Source of the DNA: Roseomonas haemaphysalidis
Lineage (GTDB): Bacteria; Pseudomonadota; Alphaproteobacteria; Acetobacterales; Acetobacteraceae
DNA length: 64,000 nucleotides
NCBI RefSeq assembly: GCF_017355405.1
Contig: NZ_CP061180.1
Location: forward strand, 1-64,000
Direction of reading: 5' to 3'
Numbering within the stretch: position 1 is the first letter of the stretch; every line of letters begins with the position of its first letter. The notes below the pieces were generated by a model. It was not told the origin of the DNA. It did not search any database and worked only from the letters and a program-made list of their open reading frames with translations. Positions 1 through 9,386 of the stretch are shown here, piece by piece. The translations under genes were made by a program, and so were the position numbers.

Positions 1-212
1 AAGTAGGGATACGATAAGGTGGAGTTATCGCGCGTCGTACAGTGTGAGGGGATCTGCTTGGGTCGGAAAGCGACCCTTAGGTCGGCATCTCACATTGAAG
101 ATCGCCATCTACAGGCACAGTACCTACCGCCTAGGCGGCCGATGGATAAAAGACTGGAACGTTGACGCAATTCGCCTTTAAGTAGAACAATTGCATAGGG
201 AGAAATTTCGCT
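1..212. other. Intergenic leader, no gene seen
   Basis: No convincing reading frame or RNA gene is visible. The last bases carry a ribosome binding site (AGGGAGAA, about 197-204) that serves the TTG start at 213. The start of the window may cut an upstream gene. Confidence 0.5.
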
Positions 213-2786
213 TTGGATGCTCCCACTCATGGTTCGGACAGCAGCGTGGATCTTATTTCTGAAGCAGTTTCGCTACGGCCCTCCGATGAGGTCGAGCGGG
301 TTTGCTCCGTGCAACGGACCGGACTGCTGGATACGCCGCTGGACCCCCGCTTCGACAGGCTCACACGCCTAACAGCACGCCTCTTCGACGCGCCACTGGC
401 CATGGTCTCACTGATGGATAGCGACCGCCTGTGGCTCATGGCGGCAGTGGGCTTTGCTCAAGGCCTCAGCGCCCCTCGGGACGACACCTTCTGCGCTTAC
501 ACTGTCCTCGATCCGACCCAGCCCCTCATCGTACCTGACACCCGTCAGGATCCACGTTTTGCATCAAACCCCTTCGTCACCGGTCCTGAGAGTATCTGCT
601 TCTATGCAGGCGTGCCGGTGCTTGATGCAGAGAAACGAGTGCTTGGCAGTCTCTGCGTCTTTGACACCAAGCCTCGCCATCTTTCCAGCAGTGAAGTAGA
701 AACGCTGTGCGATCTGGCCTTCCAAGCTTCGGTCATTCTGCAGATGGAGCAAGCCGCCGCTGCACAGCGAGAGAGTGAGGAGCACCATCGCTGGGCCGTG
801 GCTTTGAGCCCGCAGAGCCAATGGGTCGCCGATGCCAACGGCAACCTCCTCGAAATCCGGGCTGAGTTCCTGGACCAGCTGGGCATGACACTTGATGAAG
901 TGCACGACGAAGGTTGGATACGTTCTGTGTTCCCGGACGATCAGGCAAGGGTCAGGGACACCTTTGTCCATTCGCTCCGGACGGGAGAGCGCATGGATTA
1001 TGAATTCCGGTTCTGCATGGTCGACGGCTCGCGACGCTGGGTGAGAAGCCGAGCAGCGCCGCGTCGGGATGAAGCGGGACAGATTGTCCGCTGGTACGGC
1101 GCTGTCGAAGATATCGACGACCGCAAGACGATAGAACTGGCAGTGGAGGAAGGACGGCGGCGCCTCGAAGGGGTCCTCGAGAGCACCACGGACTTTGTCG
1201 CCTTCTTCGACCGTGACTGGCGCGCGACTTACCTGAATCCGCACTTTCGCTGTATCGAGGCTTATGCCGAATTACTAGGCAAGGTCCTGTGGGAGGCTAT
1301 GCCAGACCTGATTGGCAGCTCGGTCGAGAAAAGCCTTCGACAGGCACAGGACAGCGGATCGCCGGTGAACCTGGAATGGTACAGTTCGCGCCTGGGTGGC
1401 TGGATGGATGTTCACGCCTATCCAACCCCGCAGGGCATCTCGCTGTTCATCCGCGACGTGACTGAACAGCACCAGCTGAGCCAGCAGCTGCTGCACCAAG
1501 TTGAGCATGATCCGCTGACTGACCTGCCCAACCGCACCCTCTTGCATAGCGAGTTGCGAGCACGTCTTGGGGGAAACCCGCAAGGCGTTGGGGGCCAGGC
1601 TCTGTTACGGCTGCGGTTGGACGGTTTTCGGTCTGCGACCGATACGTTCGGTCCGGCGATGGGGGAAGCGCTGATACAGCGCGCAGCCGAGCGGTTGCAG
1701 CACTTCGTGCAGGCTGGCTGCTTTGTCGCCGCCCTAGATGGGCCTGAATTCGCAGTGCTGCCAGTTAGTACGATACAGAGGCCAACCCTGGATGCTTTGG
1801 CGAATGACCTTCTCGACACTCTTGAGCGACCCTACAGCGAGAACGGCAGCACGATCCGCCTCAAGCTCAGCGTTGGCATTGCCCGGACACCCGACGATGC
1901 GCAGGATGCCGACCAGCTTCTCCAAGCCGCCGAGATTGCCATGTCCCAGGCAAGGAGCGGTGACGGGCAAGGCTACAGCCATTTCACGGCCAGCATGCGT
2001 CAGGGGCTCGAGAACCGACATCAGCTGGTTCGCGACTTGCGCGAGGCGGCGGAACGCTGCGAAATCAGCTTGGCCTACCAACCGCTCGTCGACTTTCCCC
2101 TAGGTCAGATCGGTGGTTTTGAGGCTCTGATGCGCTGGCGCCATCCAACGCGAGGCGCCGTGTCGCCGGCGGAATTTATCCCAGTGGCCGAGCAGAGCGG
2201 CGTGATCATGGAACTTGGCGCCATCGCTCTTCGCCAAGCGTGCCAAGACGCGATGACATGGCGGTCCCCTGTGCGCGTGGCCGTCAACCTATCTCCGGTC
2301 CAGTTCCGCGACCCAAAGCTGGTGGCCTTAGTCGCTCACATCCTCGAGGAAACTAAGCTCCCGGCATCCCGCCTCAAGCTGGAGATCACGGAAACAGTGC
2401 TGCTCGAGGACAGTGAGACGAACCTTGCAGTTCTGCACCAGCTCAAGGATCTCGGCGTACTGATTGTCCTCGACGACTTCGGGACTGGCTACTCCTCGCT
2501 CGGCTATCTCCAACGTTTCCCGTTTCATAAGTTGAAGATCGACCAGAGCTTCGTGCGCCCGCTGATCGAAAGACCCGAAAGCCAAGCCATCGTGCGGTCT
2601 ATCCTCGACCTCGCACGCGCCCTGGGGATCGACACCACGGCTGAGGGTGTCGAAACGCAGGAACAGCTGCAGTGGCTTGTCCGAGAAGGCTGTGGCCAGA
2701 TCCAAGGCTATTTGCTAGGGCGTCCGATGCCGGCCGGGGACGTTAACCGCTTCCTCCAGGACTTCGCATGCCCAAGGGGTCATTGA
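213..2786 (+). CDS. GAF-PAS-PAS-GGDEF-EAL cyclic-di-GMP phosphodiesterase
   Basis: A cytoplasmic multidomain signalling protein of 857 aa with no membrane segment. In order: a GAF domain (about residues 40-185), two PAS/PAC domains (about 195-425), a GGDEF domain (about 430-595) and an EAL domain (about 605-850). The GGDEF signature is degenerate (LDGPEF near residue 508), so diguanylate cyclase activity is unlikely. The EAL domain keeps its hallmark motifs: FEALMRW, NLSPVQF, LEITET, DDFGTGYSSL (near 753), AEGVET and IQGYLL. It should hydrolyse cyclic-di-GMP, with the GGDEF domain possibly acting as a GTP sensor, as known for similar hybrids. The start is TTG at 213, chosen because AGGGAGAA lies about 8 bases upstream. 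It stands alone; the next gene is on the other strand. Confidence 0.9.
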   Translation: MDAPTHGSDSSVDLISEAVSLRPSDEVERVCSVQRTGLLDTPLDPRFDRLTRLTARLFDAPLAMVSLMDSDRLWLMAAVGFAQGLSAPRDDTFCAYTVLDPTQPLIVPDTRQDPRFASNPFVTGPESICFYAGVPVLDAEKRVLGSLCVFDTKPRHLSSSEVETLCDLAFQASVILQMEQAAAAQRESEEHHRWAVALSPQSQWVADANGNLLEIRAEFLDQLGMTLDEVHDEGWIRSVFPDDQARVRDTFVHSLRTGERMDYEFRFCMVDGSRRWVRSRAAPRRDEAGQIVRWYGAVEDIDDRKTIELAVEEGRRRLEGVLESTTDFVAFFDRDWRATYLNPHFRCIEAYAELLGKVLWEAMPDLIGSSVEKSLRQAQDSGSPVNLEWYSSRLGGWMDVHAYPTPQGISLFIRDVTEQHQLSQQLLHQVEHDPLTDLPNRTLLHSELRARLGGNPQGVGGQALLRLRLDGFRSATDTFGPAMGEALIQRAAERLQHFVQAGCFVAALDGPEFAVLPVSTIQRPTLDALANDLLDTLERPYSENGSTIRLKLSVGIARTPDDAQDADQLLQAAEIAMSQARSGDGQGYSHFTASMRQGLENRHQLVRDLREAAERCEISLAYQPLVDFPLGQIGGFEALMRWRHPTRGAVSPAEFIPVAEQSGVIMELGAIALRQACQDAMTWRSPVRVAVNLSPVQFRDPKLVALVAHILEETKLPASRLKLEITETVLLEDSETNLAVLHQLKDLGVLIVLDDFGTGYSSLGYLQRFPFHKLKIDQSFVRPLIERPESQAIVRSILDLARALGIDTTAEGVETQEQLQWLVREGCGQIQGYLLGRPMPAGDVNRFLQDFACPRGH

Positions 2787-2845
2787 TCCTTCGAATCAAG
2801 CTTTGTGTTCTAGCTTCTGAAAGGGGCGGCACACCGGTTTAAACG

Positions 2846-2871
2846 TTATCGTTCTTGAGACTGAACGATAA
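2846..2871 (-). terminator. Hairpin after the globin-type chemoreceptor gene
   Basis: A perfect 9-bp stem (TTATCGTTC / GAACGATAA) with an 8-base loop begins 6 bases after the stop codon of the minus-strand chemoreceptor gene. The T tract that follows is weak, so termination is inferred from position and stem. Confidence 0.5.
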
Positions 2872-2876
2872 GTAGG

Positions 2877-4220
2877 TCAGGCGCTTCGCACCTGCCGCAG
2901 GAAGTCCCGCACCGACCCCGACAGTTCCTGCACCTGGCCGTTCAGCGCGCGCGTTTCCTGGTCCACCTCGCCGGTCATGCGGTGGCTTGTTGCGGCGGTG
3001 TCGCGCAGCCCTTCCATCTGCTGGTCCACCACCCGGTTGCCGTCCGCCGCGCCCTGCACGCTGCGCGAGATCTCCGCCGTGGCACTGCCCTGCTGCTCCA
3101 CCGCGGCGGCGATGGCCGTGGCGATGTCGCCCATCTCGCCCACCGTGGTGCTGATGCTGCGGATCGCCTGCACCGCGCCCTGGGTGGCGGATTGCATCTG
3201 CTCGATCTGCTGGCGGATGTCGTCCGTGGCGCGGGATGTCTGGCTGGCCAGCCCCTTGACCTCGCTGGCCACCACCGCGAAGCCCTTGCCGCTGTCGCCC
3301 GCCCGCGCCGCCTCGATCGTGGCGTTCAGCGCCAGCAGGTTGGTTTGCCCCGCGATGTCGCCGATCAGCCGCACCACGTCGCCGATCCGCCCGGCGGCAT
3401 CCGACAGCGTTTGCACCACCTGGTCCGTTTCGGCGGCGCTGCGCACGGCGCGGCTGGCGATGTCGGCCGACTGCGTCACCTGGCGCGTGATCTCGCGGAT
3501 GGAAGCGGTCAGCTCCTCTGTCGCGGCGGCGACGGTGTTGATGTTCTCGCTGGCTTCGCGCGCGGCGCCGGCCGCGGTGCCCATCCGCTCGCTGGCCAGG
3601 GCAGCGGTTTCGCCCATGCCGTGCACGCTGGTGGCCAGGTGCTGGGTGGAGGCCGTGACACCGTCGATCACGCCGTTCACGCCGGTTTCGAACCGCTGCG
3701 CGAAGCCGTGCATCAGGGCCCGGCGCGCGTCCTGCTCGGCCACCGCATAGGTTTCCAGCAGCACTTCCAGGTCCAGCCACGCGGCGGCGGACAGTGCCGC
3801 GGTCATGGCGGCATGCCTCCGCTGCTGCTGGCCGCGCCGCCAGCCCCAGCTTCCGGCCGGTGCCAGCCGCGCGACCACGGCGGCGGACACGGTGCGGTGG
3901 CACAGGGTCACGGCATAGGCCGGCGCGCCGTGCCGGTACAGCGCCTCGGCCAGGGCCTGCGCGGACGCGTAGAAGCCGTCGCCGAGCTCGCCGCAGATGA
4001 CGCGCTCCCAATGCGCCAGGCGCGGGCCGTGCACCGCCGGCTGCTCCAAGGCGTGGCGGATTTCCGGCCAGGGGTCGAAGGCTTGGTGCAGCTGTTTCAG
4101 CAGCACCGGAAGCGCTTGGCGGGCGAAGCCGGCGTTGCTTTGCAGCAGCAGGATGCTGTCCGGCGTCAGGCCAAAAGCATTTAGACGGTGACGGTGGGCA
4201 CGATCCGACGCGTCGATCAT
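2877..4220 (-). CDS. Soluble methyl-accepting chemotaxis protein with N-terminal globin-like sensor
   Basis: A 447-aa chemoreceptor without transmembrane segments. Residues about 8-115 resemble the protoglobin/globin-coupled sensor fold ([11 protein letters not shown], then the segment around [11 protein letters not shown]). The C-terminal half is a standard MCP signalling domain with the tip sequence [18 protein letters not shown] and [10 protein letters not shown]. Such proteins are cytoplasmic aerotaxis or redox sensors that signal to CheA. The position that carries the proximal heme histidine in HemAT (four residues before the conserved Gly) appears to be Leu84, with a His only at 87, so heme binding is uncertain. 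I place the start at 4220 because CAGGAG lies 8 bases upstream; an in-frame ATG at 4247 has no clear ribosome site. The upstream side is cut by an IS element at 4311. Confidence 0.8.
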   Translation of the reverse strand: MIDASDRAHRHRLNAFGLTPDSILLLQSNAGFARQALPVLLKQLHQAFDPWPEIRHALEQPAVHGPRLAHWERVICGELGDGFYASAQALAEALYRHGAPAYAVTLCHRTVSAAVVARLAPAGSWGWRRGQQQRRHAAMTAALSAAAWLDLEVLLETYAVAEQDARRALMHGFAQRFETGVNGVIDGVTASTQHLATSVHGMGETAALASERMGTAAGAAREASENINTVAAATEELTASIREITRQVTQSADIASRAVRSAAETDQVVQTLSDAAGRIGDVVRLIGDIAGQTNLLALNATIEAARAGDSGKGFAVVASEVKGLASQTSRATDDIRQQIEQMQSATQGAVQAIRSISTTVGEMGDIATAIAAAVEQQGSATAEISRSVQGAADGNRVVDQQMEGLRDTAATSHRMTGEVDQETRALNGQVQELSGSVRDFLRQVRSA

Positions 4221-4376
4221 GAGATGTCTCCTGTCAGGAGGCTTCATGCTTCTATCAGGATTGCTGCATTATGAATGTCACCAAAGAAACTCGTATTTCT
4301 AGCTATCGACTGACCTGTCCCCGTAGAAGTGGGCCGCCGATCGTGTGAGATCGGTGGTGCAATTTGGAGGGTTGGA

Positions 4377-4655
4377 ATGGCTCGGAAGCAGCACAAGCCT
4401 GAGGAGATCGTGGCCAAGCTCCGGCAGGTCGAGGTTCTGGTGGGTCAGGGCAAGACGGTGGCTGACGGTGCTCGGGCCATCGGGGTGACGGAGGCGACCT
4501 ATTATCGCTGGCGATCGGAGTATGGCGGCCTGAAGCTGGACCAAGTTCGTCGGCTGAAGCAGCTCGAGCAGGAGAACAGCCGCCTCCGGCGGGCAGTATC
4601 GGACCTGACGCTGGAGAAGGTGATCCTGAAGGAAGCCGCTTCGGGAAACTTCTGA
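4377..4655 (+). CDS. IS3-family transposase OrfA
   Basis: A 92-aa protein with an N-terminal helix-turn-helix ([15 protein letters not shown] then [11 protein letters not shown]) and a C-terminal leucine-zipper-like helix ([20 protein letters not shown]), as usual for IS3-family OrfA, which binds the terminal repeats. ATG at 4377 is chosen because GGAGGG lies 7 bases upstream. It ends four bases past a GGGAAAC heptamer that can pass ribosomes into orfB. Confidence 0.85.
   Translation: MARKQHKPEEIVAKLRQVEVLVGQGKTVADGARAIGVTEATYYRWRSEYGGLKLDQVRRLKQLEQENSRLRRAVSDLTLEKVILKEAASGNF
4643..4649 (+). promoter_or_regulatory. Programmed -1 frameshift heptamer GGGAAAC
   Basis: In the orfA frame the bases read G GGA AAC, a classical X XXY YYZ slippery heptamer, followed by TTC and the orfA stop TGA. 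A -1 slip moves ribosomes into the frame reading LLSAARRRV, which runs without stop into orfB. IS3-family elements make their OrfAB transposase this way. Confidence 0.7.
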
Positions 4656-5545
4656 GCGCTGCCCGTCGTCGCGTCGCGGTGAACCATGTCACAGCGGCGT
4701 TGCAGGTCTCTGAGCGCACGGCCTGCCGGGTGCTGGGCCAGAACCGTTCGACGCAGCGCAAGCCGCGGCGGGCGGCCGACGACGAGGCAGCGCTGACCCG
4801 GGCTATTGTTAGACTGGCCAAGCAGTATGGCCGCTACGGTTACCGGCGCATCACCGCCCTGCTGCGCGCTGAGGGCTGGGCGTGCAACCACAAGCGGGTG
4901 GAGCGGATCTGGCGGGCCGAGGGGCTGAAGGTGCCACCGCGACAGCCAAAGCGCGGGCGGTTGTGGCTGAATGACGGATCCTGCGTGCGGCTACGCCCGG
5001 AGCGGGCGAACCACGTTTGGGCCTACGACTTCGTGGAGGACCGCACCCGGGACGGACGCAAGCTGCGGATGCTGAACGTGGTGGACGAGTTCAGCCGCGA
5101 ATGCCTGGCGATCCGGGTGGCGCGCAAGCTGAACTCCCTCGACGTCATCGACGTGCTGGCGGACCTGTTCATCCTGCGCGGGATCCCCGGGCACATCCGC
5201 TCGGACAACGGACCGGAGTTCGTGGCCACCGCGGTGAAGAGCTGGATCACCGGGGTGGGTGCCGGAACGGCCTACATCGAGCCGGGCAGCCCGTGGGAGA
5301 ACGGCTACGTGGAAAGCTTCAACGGCAAGCTCAGGGACGAGCTGCTCAATGCTGAGGTGTTCAACAACCTGGCGGAAGCCCGCGTGCTGATCGAGCAATG
5401 GCGCAAGCACTACAACACGGTACGCCCGCACTCCGCGCTGCGCTATCGGCCACCCGCGCCGGAGGTGATACTGACATTACCAGCCGTGCTGACGGGAACG
5501 CCAAGTCCCGCCGGTTCAACCCCACCCAGGCCGCCCGTACACTGA
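4649..5545 (+). CDS. IS3-family transposase OrfB (expressed as OrfAB by frameshift)
   Basis: The integrase half of the transposase. An HTH_21 segment ([19 protein letters not shown]) is followed by the rve/DDE catalytic domain: the first Asp in WAYDFVED, the second in IRSDNGPEF, and the Glu in [11 protein letters not shown], with the typical DD(35)E spacing and the C-terminal [10 protein letters not shown] motif. The frame opens at the frameshift site; GTG at 4679 is the first usual start codon but no ribosome site precedes it, so synthesis as a fusion with OrfA is more likely. No internal stop is present. Confidence 0.85.
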   Translation, partial: LLSAARRRVAVNHVTAALQVSERTACRVLGQNRSTQRKPRRAADDEAALTRAIVRLAKQYGRYGYRRITALLRAEGWACNHKRVERIWRAEGLKVPPRQPKRGRLWLNDGSCVRLRPERANHVWAYDFVEDRTRDGRKLRMLNVVDEFSRECLAIRVARKLNSLDVIDVLADLFILRGIPGHIRSDNGPEFVATAVKSWITGVGAGTAYIEPGSPWENGYVESFNGKLRDELLNAEVFNNLAEARVLIEQWRKHYNTVRPHSALRYRPPAPEVILTLPAVLTGTPSPAGSTPPRPPVH

Positions 5546-5579
5546 CATTTTGCTCGGATCACCTCATGGGGGCTGGTCA

Positions 5580-5840
5580 GTACCAGGCTGCCTCCACGCG
5601 AGAAAGACTATAAATGGTGATGAGCGCTGTCGACGCATGGCATACGATGCTAGAGAGTCAGTGGTTGCGTGAGCGGCCGGACGACATGCGTACACCGTTT
5701 GCCCGGTATCAGCCGGGTTCTTACGTCAACCTGCGCCGAACTCACGTAGACGCCTGCTGCCTTGTCCCATGCTGGATGTCCAGTTCGGGCAGCCATGCAA
5801 TCCGCCCGTGAATTGCTACCAAGCCGATATTGCTGAAAAA
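5580..5840. other. Gap between IS element and traA, nothing recognised
   Basis: A 65-codon open frame (5614-5811, plus) is present, but it has no recognisable motif, and composition does not support a gene. This is probably sequence downstream of traA disturbed by the IS insertion. Confidence 0.4.
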
Positions 5841-8800
5841 CTACCGCCCCGGCCCTCGGCCAAGCCGGATTCCTAGCCGCTGCTGCTCAGCCTCCTGCGA
5901 TCGTACCTGGGCCCGCTCCTGCGCCTGCACCGCCTGCTGCCCGTCTCGTACCGCGCTGACGGCCCGGCCGATCCCCGCCAGTCCTTCGCGTGACAGTGTG
6001 GCGGTGCCTGGGCCCGCTGTGTTGCTCGTCCCTACCACCTGCGCTCCGAGCCGCCGCTCTGCAGCATCGGCCATTGCATGGAGCTCCGCTGCTACCTCCG
6101 GCCACGCCAGCACTTCCCGCTGCCAGGCCTTGGCGACCTCCGGGCTCTGCCTGGCCACCATGCTATGCCAGTAGGCCTGTGGGCCTGTCTGAGTGCCCTG
6201 GGCCATGCTGGCTGCCCTGGCCTGCTCCACCGCCTCCACAGCCCGCCAGGCGCGCTGCGACAGCCCGGGCACCTTGACGCTGTCCCGGGCCCGCTGTGCC
6301 TCCACCTGTGCCACGTAGTCCGTCCCCGCCTTCTCGCGCGCCACGTCCTCGCGCTGCAGCCCGCTGACGATCGAGCCCGTCGCACTCCTGGCCCCAGCGC
6401 GGTCCAGCTGCGCCCCATGACCAGCGAACAGTCCTTCCCGCCCGCGCAGTGCCCCCAGTTGTTCCGGCCGCTCCCGCAGCCTCCGGGCCGCCTCGGCGCG
6501 GTCGCCCTGGCTGTCCTGGAGCAGGGCCACCAGTTTGGCCTCCGCCTGCCCTGGATCGCGATACGCCGCCCGGAGCCACTGCGCCCGGTCTGCGGCCTCC
6601 TGCCGTACTCTCGGATCCTGCTCCACCGCCCGGGCGATCTCCTCCAGGGTGCTCCCCCGCCCCAGAGCGTCGCGACCCGTCGGATCCCGGTAGGCCGGCA
6701 GCAGCGGCGGGGGTGGTGGCTCCAGCTTCCGCTCCGCCCAGTCCAGGTACTGCGCTGCCGCCTGATTGCTCGCCCGGGCCCGCTCGATCGGCGAGCGCAG
6801 CACGATTTCGCTGTCGGGTGCCAGCGGGTGAACGCCGCGGCGGTTGGCAAAGGCGGTCTGCGCCCGGGCTGTGCCTTCGGATCCCGCGTAGTCCAGCGTC
6901 AGGTCCTTGGCCCTCTGCCGCGACAGCGTCCGGGTAAGCCCTTCCCGGCTGCCCAGCTCGTCGCGGGCCCAGTGCAGCCGGACCCCCTCGCGGTGCCGCG
7001 TCAGCGCCACGTAGGCGCTATGCCGGTCCATCGCGGCGCTCGCCAGCACATGGGCGCGCTCCACCGTCACCCCCTGCGCCTTGTGGATCGTCGCCGCGTA
7101 GCCGTGCGTCAGGGCGTCGTAGTCCTTCACCGCGAATGAGACCTCGGGGGCTGGGGTGGCCGCGTCCTTCGGGTCGAGCCGCACCGTCAGCCGTGCCGCC
7201 TCGCCCTGCCCCTGGACGCCGGTCACCGTGCCCAGCGTGCCGTTCTTCACCGCCGTGCCGCCCTGCCCGTCCGGTGTGGCCCCCAGCGCCCGTTCGTTGC
7301 GCAGGAACATGATGCAATCCCCCACGGCCACAGGGCGCTCGCCTTGCGCGGTCTGGATGCTATGGTCCGGGCCGAGCGCCCCAGCCCCCCCGAGCTGCTC
7401 GCGTGCCAGCCGGTTCAACTCGGCCGCGTCCGCCCGTGTCGCGGCTAGCATCAGCTGGCTGCGACCGGACGCCTCTTGCCACCCTGCCAGCCAGCCCTCG
7501 ACCAGCGCCGCCCGGGCCTCCGCCTGCGTCGCGTGCCCCACCACCATGCCGGCCTGCTCGTAGCGGTCGAGGGCGGCGCCGGTCCGCCCAGTGGCCAGCG
7601 CGCGGGTGGCGTCTCTTTGCCACCCCTCTCGCTGCCGCCGCACCTCGGAGATCTCCGCAGCCCCATGCCGCTCCGCCAGCGCGCGGAATGCCGCCCCCGC
7701 CTCGATCGCCTGCAGCTGCTCCGGATCCCCCACTAGCACCACCTTGGCGCCCGCCTGCTGCGCGTGCTCCAGCACCCGCTGCATCTGCCGCGAGCCGACC
7801 ATCCCCGCCTCGTCCAGCACCAGCACGTCGCGGGCCGTCAGCTGCTCCCGCCCCCGCGCCCATTGCCACTCCAGGCTGGCGATGGTCCGCGAGGCGATGC
7901 CGCTGCCCGCCTGCAGCCCCTCCGCCGCGATGCCCGACAGCGTCGCGCCCCGTACCCGCAGCCCCTCGGCTTCCCAGGCCTCACGCGCCACGCCGAGCAG
8001 CGCTGACTTGCCGGTGCCGGCATAGCCTAGCACCAGCGACAATCCCTCCGCGCCGGCCAGGTGCCGCACCGCGTCGCGCTGCTCGTCGCTGAGCGTCAGC
8101 CCCCGCCCCTGCGCCTGCCGCAAGGCGCGGTCCTGCAGCCGTGGTGCCACTCCATGCGCCTGGGTCCCCGCCAGCGCCGCCGCATGCCCTTCCATGCGCT
8201 GCTCTGCCGCCAGCATGTCGCGCGTGGTCCAGCGCTCCCGCCCCGCCGCGTCCTGCCCTAACCGCACCAGCTCTGGTGCCCCCTCCACCCGGGCCATCGC
8301 CTGGGCGAACTGCTCTGGCCCATCCGAATGCCGGGACACGAACCGCGCCAGGTCCTGCCGGGTGAAGGTCGACTGCTGCTGCGTCAGGGCGTCGAGCACC
8401 ACCATGGGATCGGCCAGGATGCGCTCGCCATTGCGGCGCGCGATGGCGTCGTGCTCTGCCTGCCGCTCCGCCGCCTCGCCCCGCTCCGCCCGCCGCATCC
8501 CGGCCGGCCCCACCTTGTGCTGCGGCTCCAGCGCGATGCCCTGTGCTGCCAAACTGCGGTGGTCGATCCGCACATCGTGCCCCAGCGTGGCCAGCCGCTC
8601 GTTGGCCAGCTCGCCCCAGCGTGCCCGCCAGCCTTCCAGCAGGGCCGTGCTGTTCCAGTCGCGCTGCTTGGCCCCGAACGTCGCGTCCGACCCGTCCGCC
8701 TGCTGCCCCGGCACCACATCGCGCATGGTCAGCAGCACATGCGCGTGCGGCTTCGGTTGACCGTCCTCGCCCACCGGGCTGTGCACCGCGAGATCGGCCA

Positions 8801-9155
8801 CCATGCCGCGCGCCACGAACTGCTCGCGCACGAAGTCCTGGGCCAGGGCGATCCCCTCGGCGCGTGACAGCTCGCGGGGCAGCGCGAACTCCACCTCGCG
8901 GGCCAGCTGCGCGTCCTTCCTCTTCTCACCCACCTCCACCGCGTTCCACAGCACGCTGCGGTCGGCCCAGGCGGCCGGCGCGCCATCGGGCAGCAGAACC
9001 TCGGTGTGCAGCACATGCGCCTTGGCCGTGAAGTCGTGCGCCACGCCGGTGCGGTTGTCCTGCAGCCGTTCGGCCGCACGATACGCCGCCGCCGCCACCA
9101 CCGAACGTCCGGCACCACGCGAGATCACCTGCGCCGAGAGGTGGTAGATCGCCAT
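5841..9155 (-). CDS. traA: TraA-type conjugative relaxase/helicase (MOBQ)
   Basis: A 1104-aa protein that nicks the transfer origin and unwinds plasmid DNA. The N-terminal MobA/MobL relaxase domain has the candidate catalytic Tyr25 (AAAAYRAAERL) and the metal-binding histidines in PHAHVLLTMR (about 136-145). A RecD-like superfamily I helicase follows: Walker A GYAGTGKS (377-384), Walker B VLVLDEAGM (445-452) and the later motif YAATIHKAQGVTVERAHV. This arrangement is that of Ti-plasmid TraA. ATG starts at 9155. traC, traD and traG lie beyond a SUKH gene and are transcribed away from it, the usual divergent layout around oriT. The gene appears full length. Confidence 0.92.
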   Translation of the reverse strand: MAIYHLSAQVISRGAGRSVVAAAAYRAAERLQDNRTGVAHDFTAKAHVLHTEVLLPDGAPAAWADRSVLWNAVEVGEKRKDAQLAREVEFALPRELSRAEGIALAQDFVREQFVARGMVADLAVHSPVGEDGQPKPHAHVLLTMRDVVPGQQADGSDATFGAKQRDWNSTALLEGWRARWGELANERLATLGHDVRIDHRSLAAQGIALEPQHKVGPAGMRRAERGEAAERQAEHDAIARRNGERILADPMVVLDALTQQQSTFTRQDLARFVSRHSDGPEQFAQAMARVEGAPELVRLGQDAAGRERWTTRDMLAAEQRMEGHAAALAGTQAHGVAPRLQDRALRQAQGRGLTLSDEQRDAVRHLAGAEGLSLVLGYAGTGKSALLGVAREAWEAEGLRVRGATLSGIAAEGLQAGSGIASRTIASLEWQWARGREQLTARDVLVLDEAGMVGSRQMQRVLEHAQQAGAKVVLVGDPEQLQAIEAGAAFRALAERHGAAEISEVRRQREGWQRDATRALATGRTGAALDRYEQAGMVVGHATQAEARAALVEGWLAGWQEASGRSQLMLAATRADAAELNRLAREQLGGAGALGPDHSIQTAQGERPVAVGDCIMFLRNERALGATPDGQGGTAVKNGTLGTVTGVQGQGEAARLTVRLDPKDAATPAPEVSFAVKDYDALTHGYAATIHKAQGVTVERAHVLASAAMDRHSAYVALTRHREGVRLHWARDELGSREGLTRTLSRQRAKDLTLDYAGSEGTARAQTAFANRRGVHPLAPDSEIVLRSPIERARASNQAAAQYLDWAERKLEPPPPPLLPAYRDPTGRDALGRGSTLEEIARAVEQDPRVRQEAADRAQWLRAAYRDPGQAEAKLVALLQDSQGDRAEAARRLRERPEQLGALRGREGLFAGHGAQLDRAGARSATGSIVSGLQREDVAREKAGTDYVAQVEAQRARDSVKVPGLSQRAWRAVEAVEQARAASMAQGTQTGPQAYWHSMVARQSPEVAKAWQREVLAWPEVAAELHAMADAAERRLGAQVVGTSNTAGPGTATLSREGLAGIGRAVSAVRDGQQAVQAQERAQVRSQEAEQQRLGIRLGRGPGR

Positions 9156-9386
9156 GCCGCCCTATCGCCCGGATCGGCGACCGGTGCGAGCATCGTTGCG
9201 CCGCCATCAGACTCACCGTTCCGCGACGTCGCCGCAGGCGACGTATAAGCGCCATTTCTCCGCTTTGCTTTGGCATGACGGGATGGGCGGGTCTGCTATG
9301 GCGGTGACGATCTTGGGGGGTGACCTCGCCCGCCTGGAACTGATCTGCGATGCTGCGACCGACCCTGAATGTGGAGTTGATCGTCG

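Larger units (their letters stand above)
4311..5579 (+). mobile_element. IS3-family insertion sequence (orfA/orfB type)
   Basis: A 1269-bp element bounded by imperfect inverted repeats: TGACCTGTCCCCGTAG at the left, and the complement of the right end reads TGACCAGCCCCCATGA. It carries orfA (helix-turn-helix) and orfB (DDE integrase) in overlapping frames. No matching target duplication is visible in the flanks (ATCGAC on the left, GTACC on the right), which suggests one-ended rearrangement after insertion. The element looks intact and could be active. Confidence 0.8.

Noticed and set aside
2982..4184. 400-codon plus-strand open frame across the chemoreceptor gene
   Set aside because: It is the antisense of the MCP gene, rich in His/Gly/Arg as expected from reversed GC-rich codons, and carries no domain.
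5614..5811. Small gene between the IS3 element and traA
   Set aside because: A 65-codon frame with no motif and atypical composition, beside an IS end.
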